A stretch of 64,000 nt of DNA from Ignelater luminosus (GCA_011009095.1 VTPC01089975.1:73644-137643), one strand, 5' to 3'; shown: positions 24,102 through 36,649, counted from the stretch's first letter. Notes: generated by a model from the letters alone, not told the origin. Program-made: numbers and translations.

Positions 24102-24109
24102 TTTCTTGT

Positions 24110-27100
24110 TGTCATGTCACTCAAATAATACTCAACATTTGAGTGACAAAAACTAGAGACAATCCCAAGCAAAAGCAGCTTTTGGGAGATGGAGATCTAA
24201 TGTAATTATGTAGTCAGTTTTAAAAATCAATAAATTAACCTTATCGTCGTTATCGACTATAAATCTACTTAATTACTGCTAGAAATCAGACTTTCTATTC
24301 AGTAGTTAGAAATGTGATTCTACTCTTCAAAAACAAAATCTCAAGCTTGCAGTGATTATATGGAGAGTAGTACTAATTTGGTTATTCACTTGTTAGGTAC
24401 ACTATGGCTTTCTTGGTTCACTTCATTATGATAATCACCAATCTTTTGAACCCAATGTTAAAATTGGTAAATAATTTAGAAGAAAATTAAAATTAATGTA
24501 CCTTCTTTGGAAACCAATCCAATTAATCCTAATTAATAAACACCAATACAATTAGTATAAGTATGTTTAAATGTTGCATGATTTAATTTACATAACTTTC
24601 ATCTAAAAACATAGTTGGTAGCCTTAATCTTTGTAGAATTTTGTTGATTATTTAAGGTATCTTTTCAATTCTCTTTAATCATATTTATGTTCATCTTATT
24701 GTTTTCAGTTTTCTGTCAGTCAAAGATATTAGCTAATGAAGATTCTTTACTTGCACATCCATATCTCTTTGTAAATTCTCATTGTGGGTAGGTATAAGCT
24801 CTGTAAATTAAAAATATTTTTTCAAGTAATAGCTGCATGGATACTTTTTATATTATGCTGATTTTGTGACTAAAACAGTAGGGTTCATTATTTTTAAATT
24901 CACTTGTCAATTAGACTTCTTTTAGTATTCTTTCAGTATGTCTCACTGATTGATATACTGGTAAATTTCTGAAATTTTGTACATAGATATTTCTTGATCG
25001 CACTGACTGAATGAGTAAAATACAACCATGGACATTGTGAAGTTTTGTAATATTAAAGATATACTTTAAGTAGGTATACAAACAGTAAACGTAAATGTAA
25101 AATGGATACTAATAACAGAATAACACTCTTAGTAATAATTAGAATAATTTTGATTCTTTTCTTCTATAAAGTCACATTATCATATTAGCAATATATTTTG
25201 ACATGATTGGTAGCAATCGTTGCTATTCTAATTGAAATAACAAAGAGTTGTATGGAATCCAAAGAGACCGTCTGTTTTTGCACATGTTAATAACAAAAGC
25301 GTCATGAAACTTTTATTAAAAGCCATTCTGCCAAGTGTCTTTACGTGATAATGTGCTACTGATTTTCATTTAGGGTTGGCTTTGATGGTGTTATATCAAG
25401 ATAATAACAGGGTGTAAAATCCAAAAAATGCTATGAATTGAGCTGGTTATCAGTATAAAAGTAGATCAACATTAAAATAAGATTTTTAGACAATAGTAAT
25501 TGAATTCTTAATATATCTTAGCAATATTATATAGCAACACATCTCTGTGAAGTACACTTAAATAATCATACATATTCACATTAATTTGTATATTATTTCA
25601 GGTAGACAAAATAACAAAAGCATAATGAATTTTACAAAAAGCTAAAATGTACAAAACAAGTCTAAGCATTGTTTTCCTAATGTTAGCTACTTGAAAACTA
25701 TTTCCTAATAAATGCACATAATTTTCTTTGTTTACATAGCAATTAACACATTTCCAAATTTGTACATCTTATTACGTGTGGCAGCACAAGAAAATTGCTA
25801 ATATTTACATTTTTCAAGTTCAATAGTATAATGTAACCACCACCAATGTTGTAGTAAGTATTAATAAAGCTGTAACAGAAATAACTACTTACCTGCATAA
25901 AAGAATTACTTAAATCTTAGTCATCAGAGTTACACAATATTTCTGTTTCAATGCTGGTAATTGCTCATTGATTGTTTATTTTAACACTACTCAAATAAAA
26001 GAAGAGCTCAATGATGAATAAGAAATTCAAACTGAGTTTGTCAATGATGATGTTAGATGAAAGATCAAATCAATTGTTCTTATCAAATTTGATTTTTAAA
26101 AAATATACTGCGACAAATCTTCTATACTGTTTTTATTACAAAATGTGTAATAATTACACTTCTGTGATACCGGATATAATGTGCACCGTTAATAGTTAAA
26201 CATAAAACGTTATAGAAATAGTAAAAATAGTAAACCGTGTATGGTTCAGCAAGTTCAAGAAAAGAAAGTTATTTACAACGCTAGTTTAACAAGTTAACAC
26301 TTACATTTTCATACTAAGGTCGCATAACCACGTTTATTTTTCTTTTTATCAAGTACCGTTAAATGAGTGAAAACAACAAAACTAATGTATAATTTGTACA
26401 TTTTACAATTTATTTGTTTGAATTTGGCACAGAAAACAGTGAGCCTATAGTTCTAGCAATCATTTCTTTATCATTTTAATTAATTGTGATACAGGTCTAT
26501 GACTTGTTTACATAATAATTGTTTTGTATTTTTTTTTAATGCATAGACATTATACACTGATTATGGTAGTTTATAAACAACATTCACTAGCCCTATATGC
26601 ATTAAGGAATATTTTAAATGCATACCACATTTGCCTCTTACTCACTCTCATCTTTTTTCACACCACTCTAGCACAATTACATCTGAATTTAAATACTACT
26701 TCAAATAAACTATACCTATGTAGATTACAGGTATCACATTTTATTTAACTTATTATTTTTGAGTTACAGATAAATAACAAATTTTCTATTTAAGTTTTCT
26801 CATGTACAACTAATATTTTTAGATCGTTCGGCTTAAACTTTATAAATCTAAAAATTTATTAATAATATCTTCATAAAGATGACCCACAAAAATAAACAAC
26901 AACAAGAAAAATTGTGTCACCTCATGAGAACATGAGCATTAAAAAAACGTTAACAATAAATTTACTATGAGAGTGCAAGACCTAAAAAGAAGTTTATTTA
27001 CGTCAGGTTTTTATTCTAAAGTAGTTCAAATGATGTAATAGAAATGATAGCGACATTATTTCATCAAGGACACTTTTTTACAATTTGGATATTGATTGTT

Positions 27101-28359
27101 TAATTAATCAAATGGCAAACGGAAATGAATAATTATAAAAAATATTAGTTGCTCATAAGAATACAAACTGCCCTATTTGTCATGATATTTTCAGTTTGTT
27201 TTTCTTTTGTTCTTATAAATATATACATTTCTAGTGTCTACCTGCTTAAATACCCAAGAACAATATTTATTTGTTTTAATTATGGTTAAATACATCACAA
27301 TTGTGAAGTACAAGAAGAGATCTGCGCTTATTTATATTTATAATTTTATAGTTACTACTTAATGATAAAATAAGCAACTTATCTGAAACATATTTTAACA
27401 AAATAGTAGTAGTAATAGTAATAAGAGTTCTTTAAAAAATATTACAGTTTTTGTTAAACAGATTTGTCAGATGCGCAGATATCTCACTCCTGAATGAGAG
27501 AGGAAAACGTCATAAAGGTACTTAAATTTTTTTACTGTAAATTAATTGTAAAGAAATACAGTTATATAATAGTTTAATCAATTCATCTACAGATATGTTT
27601 CTTGGGATAGCGATCTTATGATTATTGTCATTGAGTATACATAACAAATAAGAAATAATCCCGAATGTGAAATTAAATTACTCTAAAAAAAGAAAAAAAC
27701 AGAATTGATACAACTATTCAGGAGCATCAATAAAATCTATTTTTGTACTTACAAAAAACAAAGTTAAAATTCATAACACATAATGTTCAATTCATTTCTT
27801 TGAATTTAGAGATACTTACAAATGAAAAATTATTGAAAGGTGCCCCTGAAACTATAACTGTATTTATTTATTCTTTCGTGTTACTATTGTGATTTTTCAG
27901 GTCACAATGCATAAGAAAAACTTTAATATGATCATGCTAAGTACAAAAACCTTTCTTTTCTATAACCAAAAACAATTGGGCCTGTACAAGTACAAAATAA
28001 CTTTAAAATAAATAAAATATTACTTAAAGTACTGGCTCTTAATATTAAAATATACAAACATCAACAGTAGAAAACAATATACAAAGAAAAAGACATTGCA
28101 CTTTTGACTTTTTTTTAAATAACATTTAGAAACCAAAAACTATAAAGTACACATATATTTTTTTAATTTTACATTAAAATTCTTTTTTCAAAAATTTTAG
28201 GAGTATGCAATGTAAAAAGAACATCGATATAAAAACTTTACAAGAATTTACACAAAAAAAAAGAAAAACAAATTTCGATAAAACTAAATGTAAATAAATA
28301 ACATGAAGATCTGAATGGCATATCTACATAACAATACAACTACAACACCAATAAAATTG
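24110..28359. other. AT-rich non-coding DNA downstream of SoxD
   Basis: Long AT-rich stretch with poly-A and poly-T runs and only chance open frames. No gene or bounded repeat is visible. The right-hand part may include distal 3' UTR of SoxD if poly(A) sites further than 28360 are used. Confidence 0.5.
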
Positions 28360-28471
28360 TGATAATGGTTATTTCTTTATTTTATTTAGTCATAAGTCCA
28401 CTGGTGAGTTGACCAAAGAGATCAAGTTCATGTTTGCGTCAACTGGATGGCACACTTGAATTTGAACTGCC
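28360..28471 (-). other. Candidate extra 3' exon of SoxD (UTR or alternative end)
   Basis: On the minus strand a pyrimidine-rich tract ends in CCCCAG (AG at 28473-28472), a plausible splice acceptor. The block that follows is GC-richer than its flanks and leads to TAA-rich sequence with two overlapping AATAAA signals. Frames in the block run 10, 14 or 26 codons before a stop, so it could be untranslated or a short alternative C-terminus. I see no matching strong donor at the end of the HMG exon, so it may instead be part of a contiguous 3' UTR. Confidence 0.35.
28376..28386 (-). promoter_or_regulatory. Tandem AATAAA poly(A) signals
   Basis: Read on the minus strand, two overlapping AATAAA hexamers occur about 340-350 bp past the SoxD stop codon. 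I saw no nearer AATAAA on this strand after the stop. They probably set the main 3' end of the SoxD transcript. Confidence 0.5.
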
Positions 28472-28692
28472 CTGGGGAACACATAAGAGACATACACGTC
28501 GCGTATGCAAACGATTGTTATCGTACAAAACAGACTAAGGGAAAGTATATACATACAAACCCTCATCATAATACAATAAATAATTTAAAATACTTTGTCA
28601 TGTCATTCTATTTGAGTAAGTAACAATTTTAGACTTCCCATTCAATAAAAATGAAAAATCTCAGTCCGTATTAGATTCGAGGTTATTAAAGC

Positions 28693-28714
28693 CAAGGGAA
28701 AAATCTTTCCCTTG
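28693..28714 (-). repeat. Perfect 9-bp hairpin in SoxD 3' UTR
   Basis: CAAGGGAAA and TTTCCCTTG form a perfect 9-bp stem with a 4-base loop (28702-28705). It starts 10 bp past the SoxD stop codon. It is not followed by a U-run and eukaryotic genes do not use such terminators, so an RNA-level regulatory role or chance are the options. Confidence 0.6.
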
Positions 28715-28724
28715 ACACTCAAGT

Positions 28725-29371
28725 TCAGTCATCTTCTTGCCTAGGACTGGAGTCGTAAGTAGTATGCTCATGTATAAAATTCATAGCCTCTGGTGAAATA
28801 CTGTCAGATGTGTGATAAAATCCCTCTGAACTGGGCCCAGCGCCATTCATGGGACCCATCGGTGGCGATGTTGACATTTGACCCCCTGAAGTTGAGGCTG
28901 AAGAAGTTAAGTCTGATCCTGGACTAAGAAAACTCATTTCAGACCCGCTATCACGACACCACAGCTGTCTCATTTCTTGACGTCTTTGGCGCATTAACAT
29001 TTTGTATTCCGAAATACGCATTTTTTTCCCGTCAACTATGCAAGTTCGTTTCGGTCGCGGTCGATATCTATAATCTGGATGTTTTTCCATATGTAATTTA
29101 GATAACCGGGACTGTTCTTCATAATATGGTTGTTTTTCTGCGTTCGACATTGCTTTCCAACGTGCTCCTAAAATCTTCGATATATTCGAATTGTGCATAT
29201 CTGGACAAGCTTTGAGAATTTTCCGTCGTTCATCTTTTGCCCAAACCATAAAGGCATTCATTGGTCTTTTAATATGGGGTTTGTTTTCAGCTTCGCGTTT
29301 CACTTGACGAACAATTTTAGCTTCTTTACTATCATCGGAAAGTTTAAAACTAGAATCAGGTCCTCCCCACA
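28725..29371 (-). CDS. SoxD: SoxD last coding exon: HMG box and C-terminus
   Basis: The acceptor TTTGTTTTAG ends at 29372. The exon contributes 215 residues and ends at TGA (28727-28725). The HMG box spans about 29276-29040. Conserved features include [18 protein letters not shown], the [10 protein letters not shown] loop, the KQPYYEEQ helix and the SoxD-type [10 protein letters not shown] nuclear-localisation region. The C-terminus is short (about 70 residues), serine/glycine-rich and acidic at the very end (QEDD). Confidence 0.95.
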
Positions 29372-30279
29372 CTAAAACAAATAAAAGGAAATTATAAGAA
29401 TCTTGAAGAAAATTTCTCTAAATTTAATTAATTAGAACTTACTGTGACATGCAGCCATAAAATCTGATTCGTCTTTTCCGGCAGGATCGTCTCGTGGTTT
29501 TCCACCTAGATGTGGTGGAGCCGGCAACCCGTACATGTGCATGGGGAAATGATGTTGTTTATCAGGGCTAAGCAAGCCATCTTTGCCTGATTTGTGACGG
29601 TCGCTATTTGGTGGAAGAGGGCTAAATTGTGGAGGTAATCCAGCATATGGTAAAAATGCGCGTGGCATTACGAGACTGGGTGGTAAAAGTTTCGGAGTTG
29701 TCGCTGCGACTGATGGCTGTTCGTTGAAATTTTGCATGCTAGTTGGGACATTATGAGGACTAGATCCTGTTGATCCAGAACTGGAAGACTTGGGTTTAGT
29801 GAGGTTTAAGGGTGTATCGGGATCAGATAGTTGAGGTGGCGGTGATGGGGTTGGTTGTCGTGGTGGAGATCGTTTTTCTGTACTACTACTACCGCTTGCA
29901 GCACTTGCCGACATTTGAGCTAAGTGTGCGGTTGCGGATATCCAACTCGGTACTTGATGAGGTGGCGGAAGCATCTAAAAGTGAGAATTGTTTATTTATT
30001 TGTTATTTTCTATTAGTTTAAAAGTCTTACTTGATTAGGTAGATGAGCTTTTCCGAGACCTGGGGGAAGAGCAGCGGGATGTAATCCTCGTAGTTGTTCG
30101 AGGAAAGGGAGGAACATGAGTCCTTGAGGACCCACAGCACCGGTTGCTGCATATTGGGCGGATATTTGACCTTGTAGTTCTTGTAATTTTTGTTGATGTT
30201 GTAATAATTGTTCTTGTTGGCGGCGTTGAAGTTCCAACTGCTTCTGAGTTTCGTTTGATAATTGGTTAGAGCTCGACGC
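28725..30279 (-). CDS. SoxD: SoxD-family HMG transcription factor (Sox5/6/13; Sox102F orthologue), 3' coding exons
   Basis: This is a sequence-specific DNA-binding protein of the nucleus. SoxD proteins dimerise through a coiled coil, bend DNA at ACAAAG/AACAAT sites and act mainly as architectural partners or repressors. Three exons join without a frame break: 30279-30031, 29974-29443 and 29371-28725, with introns of 56 and 71 bp that both use GT/AG. The 475 visible codons encode a glutamine-rich coiled coil, then a proline/serine-rich linker with PLNLTKPK (the PLNLS-type CtBP motif of vertebrate SoxD), then the HMG box. The box begins [20 protein letters not shown] and is followed by the SoxD-specific RPKRTC, DGKK and RRQEMRQLW extension. 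The HMG residues and that extension rule out other Sox groups. The N-terminus is missing: the first visible exon opens in phase 0 after a good acceptor, so one or more exons lie at higher coordinates. Confidence 0.95.
29443..29974 (-). CDS. SoxD: SoxD exon: proline/serine-rich linker with CtBP motif
   Basis: The exon has 177 codons plus one base. The acceptor CTCACTTTTAG ends at 29975 and the donor GTAAGT starts at 29442. The translation is low-complexity (S, P, G), as SoxD linkers usually are, apart from PLNLTKPK at about residue 138 of the visible protein. That matches the PLNLSAKPK motif of vertebrate SOX5/6, which recruits CtBP co-repressor. The last base (A) forms an ATG codon with the first two bases of the next exon. 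Confidence 0.9.
30031..30279 (-). CDS. SoxD: SoxD exon: glutamine-rich coiled coil
   Basis: The exon has 83 codons in phase 0 at both ends. The acceptor is a long pyrimidine run ending CAG (30282-30280) and the donor is GTAAGA (30030-30025). It begins [20 protein letters not shown] and continues with heptad-like Q/L spacing ([18 protein letters not shown]), the conserved SoxD dimerisation region. It ends in a hydrophobic [11 protein letters not shown] and PALPPGL-like tail. Confidence 0.9.
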
Positions 30280-30443
30280 CTGAAAAAAAATATCAAATTT
30301 GAGTATAATTTGGATTGCAAATAATTATTATAATAGAATGTTTGGAAAAATGCAAAAAAGTAGTGTTGAAATTTCTGAATAAATATGCGACGCTTTATGG
30401 TCGTTTTGTACGTAGATACATTTGAGAATTGTCCATCTGTTAC

Positions 30444-30576
30444 ATTCCCAATCTTTTTTCTTAAGTATTTGCAGGTTGCCAAGCCGCCTACTGCTACTAA
30501 ATATATGTCGGCAACCGTCCAATTTTATCCTCCATTCACTGCAGCTTCCATGCTGAGTGCATATTTCTAAATTCTC
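30444..30576. other. Exon-like GC-richer block in the SoxD upstream intron
   Basis: A block with about even base composition sits in AT-rich intron DNA. On the minus strand it has an acceptor-like TTTCCAG (ending near 30577), a stop-free frame of over 40 codons and a possible donor near 30444. On the plus strand a strong acceptor, TCTTAAGTATTTGCAG, at about 30463-30478 opens a 31-codon frame ending in a stop, with residues such as ATVQFYPPFTAASMLSAYF. GGTTGCC and GGCAACC also pair as a stem. I recognise no protein or RNA family. It could be an alternative SoxD exon, a structured RNA, or chance. Confidence 0.3.
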
Positions 30577-33500
30577 TGGAAATTAAAGACTATTCTTATT
30601 CATGCGTGCAGTTTATTAAATTTTGTTTGTCAACATACGGTGTTGTAGGAAATTGAGGGAAATTATTTTTGTTTAAAACATTATAAACGAAATGAAAAAT
30701 GACAATGCAGTTGTCGCTTTAACGCAACTTCCTGTCAGAGAATATATAACCATACGTTTCGCAAGGCACAACAAGAAAAGAATCTGAATGGGATATCAAG
30801 CTCTGTCGCAAGAAACATATGTTAACGCAAACGGAACGCTTGAAATAATGATCTTTTATCTATGTAGAACGATCTTGCATCCCAGAAGAAGAGTATGATG
30901 GAAAAAGCTCTTGTGTGTGAAATGCGTTCGGGATGCTATATATTATTTAGAGGTACACATTAGCGCTGGACAAGGATTAGAGGAGACAACTGCCAACCGA
31001 GTAAGAATAAAAGTAACATGAGGGCAGATATTCTGGTGTCGGTCATTATTACGACATGATGTATCACTTCCGGTGCGTGTTAATTGCTAGACCAGCTAAG
31101 AACAAGAACTGTTGGTGTCGAGATTCTACTAGAAGTTGCTGCCGTCGCCTTCCTAGAACAACGACGTGCTTTTTATTTAGTGTTACAAGATGCAGCATTA
31201 CTAGTTTTCCCAGCCTTTCTTATAATTTAGTCTGGAAAAATGTGCTTAAAAAACTCAATTCAAGCTTTCTTCTAGACTGAATTATTAGGTTCAACTCCCC
31301 TTTTTACAGCTACTGAATAAATTTACACCCTAACAACCGTGTTTTAATTGTAAACTCCAAAATAACATAAATTACTCGAGACAGTAATAAAGACATAACA
31401 ATTAAAACAAAGAAACTTTTTACTTTTACATTTCAAAACATTCGAAGAATTCTTTTTAATTTCTTTCACAGATGGGTTTAAAATATACAGTTAGGAGTTA
31501 ATGGCGAAGAAAAAAGATGACAAAGACTTTTAAAGGCAAAATTAAGTCGAAATGTATTGTATACACACGTGAGACACATAAAATCGAAGCAGACGTCAAC
31601 TGTTAACAGACGAGGAACAGAGTTTATAATGAATCAGGGAAGCGATAAAGAATAAAGTGCGCCAATGAAGTGGAGAAAGATCAAAGTTACTCAAGCGGCA
31701 CGTCAACATACTTTTAATGGAAACATTCGATACATATACTCGAAAATATAAATTCGAAGCCATCCTAATAACATACACATAAAATCTTCGGCCGTATAAA
31801 AAGAAGTTTGTTTTGTGATGCCGTAAAAAGAAAATTTGAACAGGATAAACAGAAAAACGAGTGTATTATGGAAAATTAGCCAACAATAACAACACTCGTG
31901 AAACAATATACAGTCATTTCCTATGCAAAACTTCCACCTTTGTCACATCTGTAGAACATATGCGTGCCCTCAAAAAGGGGCGATTCATTTCTGAAACAAA
32001 CGCCGCACTGTGCATCTTCTTTGATTTAAAACAGACGCATTTATATACACTTTAGATAATACAATATTATTCATTGTTTAGAAACGGTTTTAGATTTATT
32101 TATTTTAATTTATTTTATAAAAATAATCATCAAGCTATTTCTCTGTGAATGACCACGTTCTTATATCATCAAGATCGAGGAATTAATAAATTAAAACTAT
32201 CTTCATCATAGAAGGCTATCAGACATGATGAAAGAAGAGTAGTAGAAATATGATTTCATTTGTTTTTTTTTGCTAGCCATAGATTAAATTCGCATTATTA
32301 ATTTACATTTAAAATTGCATTGAGTTTATATTATAAATATAGCAGATCACATCTTGAAAACCTATCACTCTCAAAAACAGCTACCTGTCTTTTCTATTTC
32401 TTTATTTTTTATAGGAAAAAAGATCGAAAGATAAAAGCCTTGTAAGATCTAGCGGTCCATTCAACGAGATGTAGATAAATATTTTTATTATAGTATTGCT
32501 CCGTATAAAGACAAAATAAAAAAAGTTTTGAAAATTAAAGTGCCTAACAAGAGTAGAAGAGATTTATTATCTACCATGTCGGCTTTAAGTAAGTGAAAAC
32601 TAAAAATGGAAATTTACAACTAGAATTGATTATGTTAACATTCCTTATCGCTGATATGAAATGTTCAATTCGAAAATTCTTATTCAGTTGGACCCGAAAC
32701 AGACATTGCCAATACGATATCGCAACCTGAAGATTTTGCCTTTTGATGTTCATGTTAGATATCTAAATAATGAAAGAAAAGAAGAGAATAACGTCTGGGT
32801 TTATTATTAAATAAGACGTTTTGGTTCTTTTTCCAAAAACTGGGAGATAGTTAAATCGAGTTTCTTAGTTATTTCAAAATTGAAGTATTTGATGAATTAT
32901 ATGATATGCTTTCTGAATGATAGGAGGAGAAGAATGTCTTCTTTCAAAGATTCCAAGCCAAAAAGTAGATTGAAAGAAAAATTCTAAATATATGTTAGAA
33001 TTACAAATAAAGCAGAAGTACATACATAACTTTATAGCAAAAGTTAAAAAATTCTCAAACACCTTTACTGAGTTTAGATTCCAAGCCCAAAATTAAAGCA
33101 AAGAAGCAATCTAAAATGTGAAACCTTGTATATCTTTAGTTTCAAAGGACTATTTGATATATGGTGGGCGTGTAGGGATTTACAACAAAACGGAGAACAG
33201 AAGGCAATAAATAGGGAAAAAGCGATAGACAAGGAGATAAATATTTGATGAATGCCGTAAGCAGTGCAACTATGTTTAAAAATGGCTATTGAAATTTAAA
33301 CACGATAGGTACTTGTCGTCCGCAAAGTATTAGTGGTACTCTGTTTAACACTTCAAATTTTGGAAAATACCTAACTGATTTACTTAATCTTACTTACTTA
33401 AATAATTGTCTATGGCATTCGCTAAATATTACGTGTCCAACTATAGTCAAAAAAAATCATCAGCTGTGCCATTGGACCTTCAAATTGTTTATTTTTTTCT

Positions 33501-36104
33501 CTGGAAGGGTTAGTTAGTAGAAATTGTTTTTTTCTTGTCTTCTCTTACATATCACTTTCAATAATTTTAGTTTTTGACAACAAAACTACAGAAGGTTTAC
33601 TATAAATGAATTGATAAAATCGACGAGTCAAAACTTGGCAAAAAAGATAGAAAAGGTTAGCAAAAGAAGCACCTTAGAAGTAATAGAAGAAGACACATAA
33701 ACGAGAAATTTTGGAAAGATTGCAATTAGTCAAACCCCAATCAATAGATTAGAATTGAAAAAAAGGCACACATGGTATCAAAATAATAACAATAAAATAA
33801 GATGAAATGAAGAATCAGCGATCAATCAGATGTATGGTACAATGATAGCAGGTTATGTAACTCCTCTGTCATGTTTACTTTCAGTGTCTTGATTCTTATA
33901 CCTTTTCTCGATTTATACCTAAGCGTCATCTTTAAACGCATTTTGGTAAAGAATTATTGTTACATGCCACCGTTTAGGCCTAATACTATTGCTGCATAAA
34001 ACAGGCATAATATTTGAATTTCTTAGAAGATTAGATGCATGTAGGGTAAGTAAATATAAAAAAAACTGAGTCTAGCCATAAAGGTTTTGTTATATTCTTA
34101 ATTGGCATTCTCTTGGTGTAAAAGGTTGGATATAGTAATTTCTTAGGTTAGACTATAGATTTGCTAACATATAAAGAATGGACCAAAGAAAAGGAAAGCT
34201 ACCGATATGGGTTTTTATAATGTTATTAGATGTCTGGAAACTCTGAAAGAAGCATTGGAAATTATGGGGAAAACACTGAAAATCTACAAAACACAACCTA
34301 GAAAAATGTTCGTAATGCCACGTTTATTCGGATTATTCATTCTATTATAATGTGACATTTGGTGAAGGAACCAATTGATCCTTTTGTCTTAACGTAAACA
34401 TAAAGCAAATAGAAACTTCTAAAAATTAACCAAAAGATTAATTTTTCAAAAAATGTATGATTTAAGAAATTAACTTTTTACTATAAAATTCATAGACTTT
34501 TATAGTTGCAAGATCTTATTTCTTTGTAAATACATACATTTTATTACTTTTAAATCCACATCAAACGAATCTCTTAACATCTGTTTCGAGCTTGTGCTTT
34601 AATAATTATCGTCCTCAAGGTCCTTCCTCGTGTTGGTTCACACAATTTTTTTTAATATTATCAATGTCAAGGTTGGATTTTTAAAAATCAAGATTAAATT
34701 TTATAAACAATTACAGAAATTTGAAATTGCAAATGTACTCCAAAAAACCTTTTTTAATTAAAAGTCACCGAATTTAACAATTTGTGCGCAACAAATTTGT
34801 CAATTAAATAAAGCCGACGTTTCTAAAATAATACCGAAAAGTCAATTTTATTTGACCCTTGATCACCATAATTGCCAATAACGTTAATGTCGTTCCTCTT
34901 ACTAATGTATTCGGAAACAAGGATCAAAAGACCACAAAAAAGCCCGCTTGCCAGGACGAACCCTCTCGGAAATTCATTTTCATTTGTTTTAAAGTACTTT
35001 TTTATTTTGATGAAGAATAATACCATTATTGCCTACTATTCATTATTTTGCAATTTACGAAATGAAAACAAAACTTGATATGGAGCCTAAAAAATGTTTT
35101 AAGACGTTGTTGTCATTCATTAATAAGTAAAAGGAATATTAAGGGGACAAAACTGTGTATACGGCGTTACGCTCTGATAATTGAAAACACGAATATGACA
35201 GAAAACGAAATGTTGACATCCGCGTAAAAATAAGTTGATTTAACCTGCTTTTGATATTTTAAAACTTAAATATATCCTAAAGGGAAATTCGTAAATTGTT
35301 TCATAACAGTAAAATATTAGAGCACTCCAGGGTCGTATAACGAAACCAGCTATGTAAACAGAAAGAAATAATATAGCGCGGTCTGAACAAATATGTTTGT
35401 ATGGTGTGTGTGTTATATATCCAGGACCGTGTGGCTATTTTCTTAATCCATATTGTCAGTTTATCGTCCATAAATCACAATATATGTATTTAATTATCAT
35501 CTGGCTTTTGTACGACTGTTTTCATAATTTCCGCTTCTGTTTCCTGGTCATGTTTATTATTGTTGTTACAAACTCGAAATGTTTATAATTATTAGTTTAC
35601 ACACAGAAGAAATGTGTGTAACACCACAGAAGTGTCTTTAAAGTTTCGCATAACGGTATCCTTAAAGAAATAATGAAACATGCAATCGACTAGCATAAAA
35701 TAATGAAAGTAATTAACTATTAGTTTATTAATAATCATTAGGTAAATTTCAACACATCACACGGTGAATATAAGGAAATTAAAAAAATATCATTGAACAA
35801 TAAAAAATCCAAGTTCTAACGATAATTATCTCCCGTCGTTTACACAACAGGCATTTTAAAAATAAATACCTAAAGTAAAACAATGAAGACAGACGTGTAA
35901 AACCAGAATTGATTTAGAGGCCATTAAGAAATAACAACCGCTATTAAAACAGGAAACGTAAGGTAAACTTCTGTAATATTAGAAACGAGCTACTATTACT
36001 ATTAAAACTGTTTAATAGTGCCCATAACTTACATAAACATATCCTCTAAACAAACTAGATAATGTTGAATTATTTAACAAAGAATTGAATTAATGTGATT
36101 TGTA
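30577..36104. other. AT-rich DNA upstream of the visible SoxD exons
   Basis: I see no supported gene. If SoxD has a distant 5' exon, this is intron. The segment 30700-31160 is a little richer in GC but shows no motif. Confidence 0.5.
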
Positions 36105-36649
36105 TATACAGGGTGTCCACAAATACGCAAAATAATATTTTTATTCTTTATCCATTTGTGTTTAAAGAAAAATATATTTTTGATACGTTTTAAATTTAAT
36201 TTTTATATTCAAAGAATTAAAGAAGATGACAGACAGTTCTGTTGACTTTTTATATCATCATTAAGCTGGAATACTTTGAATTTTCCGCTAAAAGAATCTA
36301 GTCTTTAATTAAGTAGTTGCATTTATTATACAGTTGTTGGTAATTACACAAGTTATTAGTCAACAATGCTGTTCAGTACGTATAGTAAAAGACAGTGTAA
36401 AACTGAACTTTCTTTATTGGTTACGTTTCCAAAAATTTGTTTCTGCTAATAAAGTAAGGATCGAGTCAAAATACTATGTTAGTATTTTTCCAAAATGCTT
36501 TCGACGCTCAAAGTTGAATATTGTAGCAAAACAAAAACAGAGGGGAAAAAATTAAACCAAACATACGTTAGCAATACTTTCGGTCTGTAGCAAATATTCT
36601 ACTAAGTAAGTAATAATTCCAAAAGTTCATCATCATACATCCTGTATAA
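36105..36649. repeat. Possible MITE with TATACAGGGTGT / ACATCCTGTATA ends
   Basis: TATACAGGGTGT at 36105-36116 is matched by the inverted ACATCCTGTATA at 36638-36649 (11 of 12). The word TACAGGGTGTCC is common at the ends of insect repeats. The 545-bp interior has a 73-codon plus-strand frame without recognisable motifs. The target duplication is unclear because the flanks are TA-rich, so the element is tentative. Confidence 0.4.

Noticed and set aside
30027..30482. 151-codon minus-strand frame overlapping the SoxD coiled-coil exon
   Set aside because: It is out of frame with the coiled-coil exon and runs through the intron. The SoxD frame has the family match and correct splice phases.
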